NCBI GenBank assembly: GCA_002694985.1
Contig: NZNS01000008.1
Span: forward strand, 42,096-106,095
DNA: 64,000 nt
From: Parvibaculum sp.
GTDB lineage: Bacteria > Pseudomonadota > Alphaproteobacteria > Parvibaculales > Parvibaculaceae
Direction of reading: 5' to 3'
A program made the position numbers and the translations under genes. The notes under the pieces are model-generated. The model was not told the origin of the DNA. It saw only the letters and a program-made list of their open reading frames with translations, and made no database searches. Of the stretch, positions 63,577 to 64,000 are shown one piece after another; within the stretch, counting starts at the first letter, position 1, and each line of letters begins with the position of its first letter.

Positions 63577-64000
63577 TCACGCCGCTTCGGAGTAGCGCTT
63601 CAGCTGGTAGTCGACATTGCCGAACTGCGTGTCGATCATCGTCAGGCGCTTGAAGTAGTGGCCGACATTGAGTTCGTCGGTCATGCCCATGCCGCCATGA
63701 AGCTGTACGGCCTGCTGGCCGACGAAGCGGCCGGCCTTGCCGATCTGGACCTTGGCGCCCGCGGCAGCCTTGGTGCGCTCTGCATCGTCTTCTTCGAGCT
63801 TCAGGGTGACCATGTAGGTCATGGAGACGGACTGCTCATAAGCCATGAACATGTCGACCATGCGGTGCTGCAGAACCTGGAACTTGCCGATGGGAACGCC
63901 GAACTGCTTGCGCGTCTTGCAATATTCGACGGTTGCCGTGTTCAGCTCCTTCATGCAGCCCGTGGCTTCGGCCGAGAGAGCAGCAATCGCCTGATCCGTG
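63577..64000 (-). CDS. Acyl-CoA dehydrogenase, C-terminal part (5' end beyond window)
   Basis: The visible 140 residues are the C-terminal helical domain. TVEYCKTRKQFGVPIGKFQV and QAVQLHGGMGMTDELNVGHY match acyl-CoA dehydrogenases, the latter with the HGGMGMTDE block of short members. The frame continues beyond 64000 without a start, so the gene is cut by the window edge and not shown to be broken. The C-terminus, QLKRYSEAA, is intact. Catalytic residues cannot be judged from this part. Confidence 0.9.
   Translation of the reverse strand, partial: TDQAIAALSAEATGCMKELNTATVEYCKTRKQFGVPIGKFQVLQHRMVDMFMAYEQSVSMTYMVTLKLEEDDAERTKAAAGAKVQIGKAGRFVGQQAVQLHGGMGMTDELNVGHYFKRLTMIDTQFGNVDYQLKRYSEAA

Overview
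The window is GC-rich, densely coded chromosomal DNA from an alphaproteobacterium. The gene families (class II DAHP synthase, CimA, a pssA/psd pair, Atm1-type exporter, PAS_5 proteins, DivJ/PleC-like kinases, many acyl-CoA dehydrogenases and crotonases) and TTAACCAT-type motifs before regulatory genes suggest a relative of Parvibaculum. That assignment is inference from gene content, not a database match. I see no prophage, insertion sequence, integrase or CRISPR array.

Region 1 (1-13 kb): a degenerate amidohydrolase remnant at the left edge, a crotonase, a Gln/Arg-rich glycine-zipper envelope protein, glutamate dehydrogenase, uppP, a membrane histidine kinase, a PilZ-methyltransferase fusion, an RND/MMPL exporter and a second methyltransferase.

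Region 2 (13-25 kb): on the minus strand an Atm1-like ABC exporter followed by psd and pssA (phosphatidylethanolamine synthesis), a LysM protein, a LOG-family protein, a RarD-like permease, cimA with a 12-bp tandem repeat in its 5' coding end, and the overlapping nadE-gltX pair.

Region 3 (24.7-33 kb): a macA-macB-tolC-like efflux operon flanked by three paralogous zinc-independent MDR oxidoreductases. Region 4 (33-42 kb): DAHP synthase, a gabD-rpiA-gor cluster, a DUF2817 metallopeptidase-like protein, a GNAT, a HAD phosphatase, a DUF3047 protein and tRNA-Val(CAC).

Region 5 (42-50 kb): TauE/SafE permease, a large patatin-like protein, Hsp20, a lipoprotein hydrolase, and a TonB-dependent copper-receptor-like gene with an upstream DUF2946-like gene. 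Region 6 (50-64 kb): uracil-DNA glycosylase-like protein, three acyl-CoA dehydrogenases (one cut by the right edge), two PAS_5 paralogues, a luciferase-like oxidoreductase, a nucleoside transporter, an SDR, a fused binding-protein/permease for a betaine-type ABC importer without an adjacent ATPase, an ABM monooxygenase, a crotonase and a second histidine kinase resembling the first.

The most noteworthy non-coding signal is at about 54490-54646: three consecutive hairpins, the last a strong plus-strand terminator, in a gap without a credible gene. It is a candidate small RNA. Other points of interest are the PilZ-methyltransferase, the copper module, several small gene remnants, and TTAACC-type motifs upstream of both histidine kinases.
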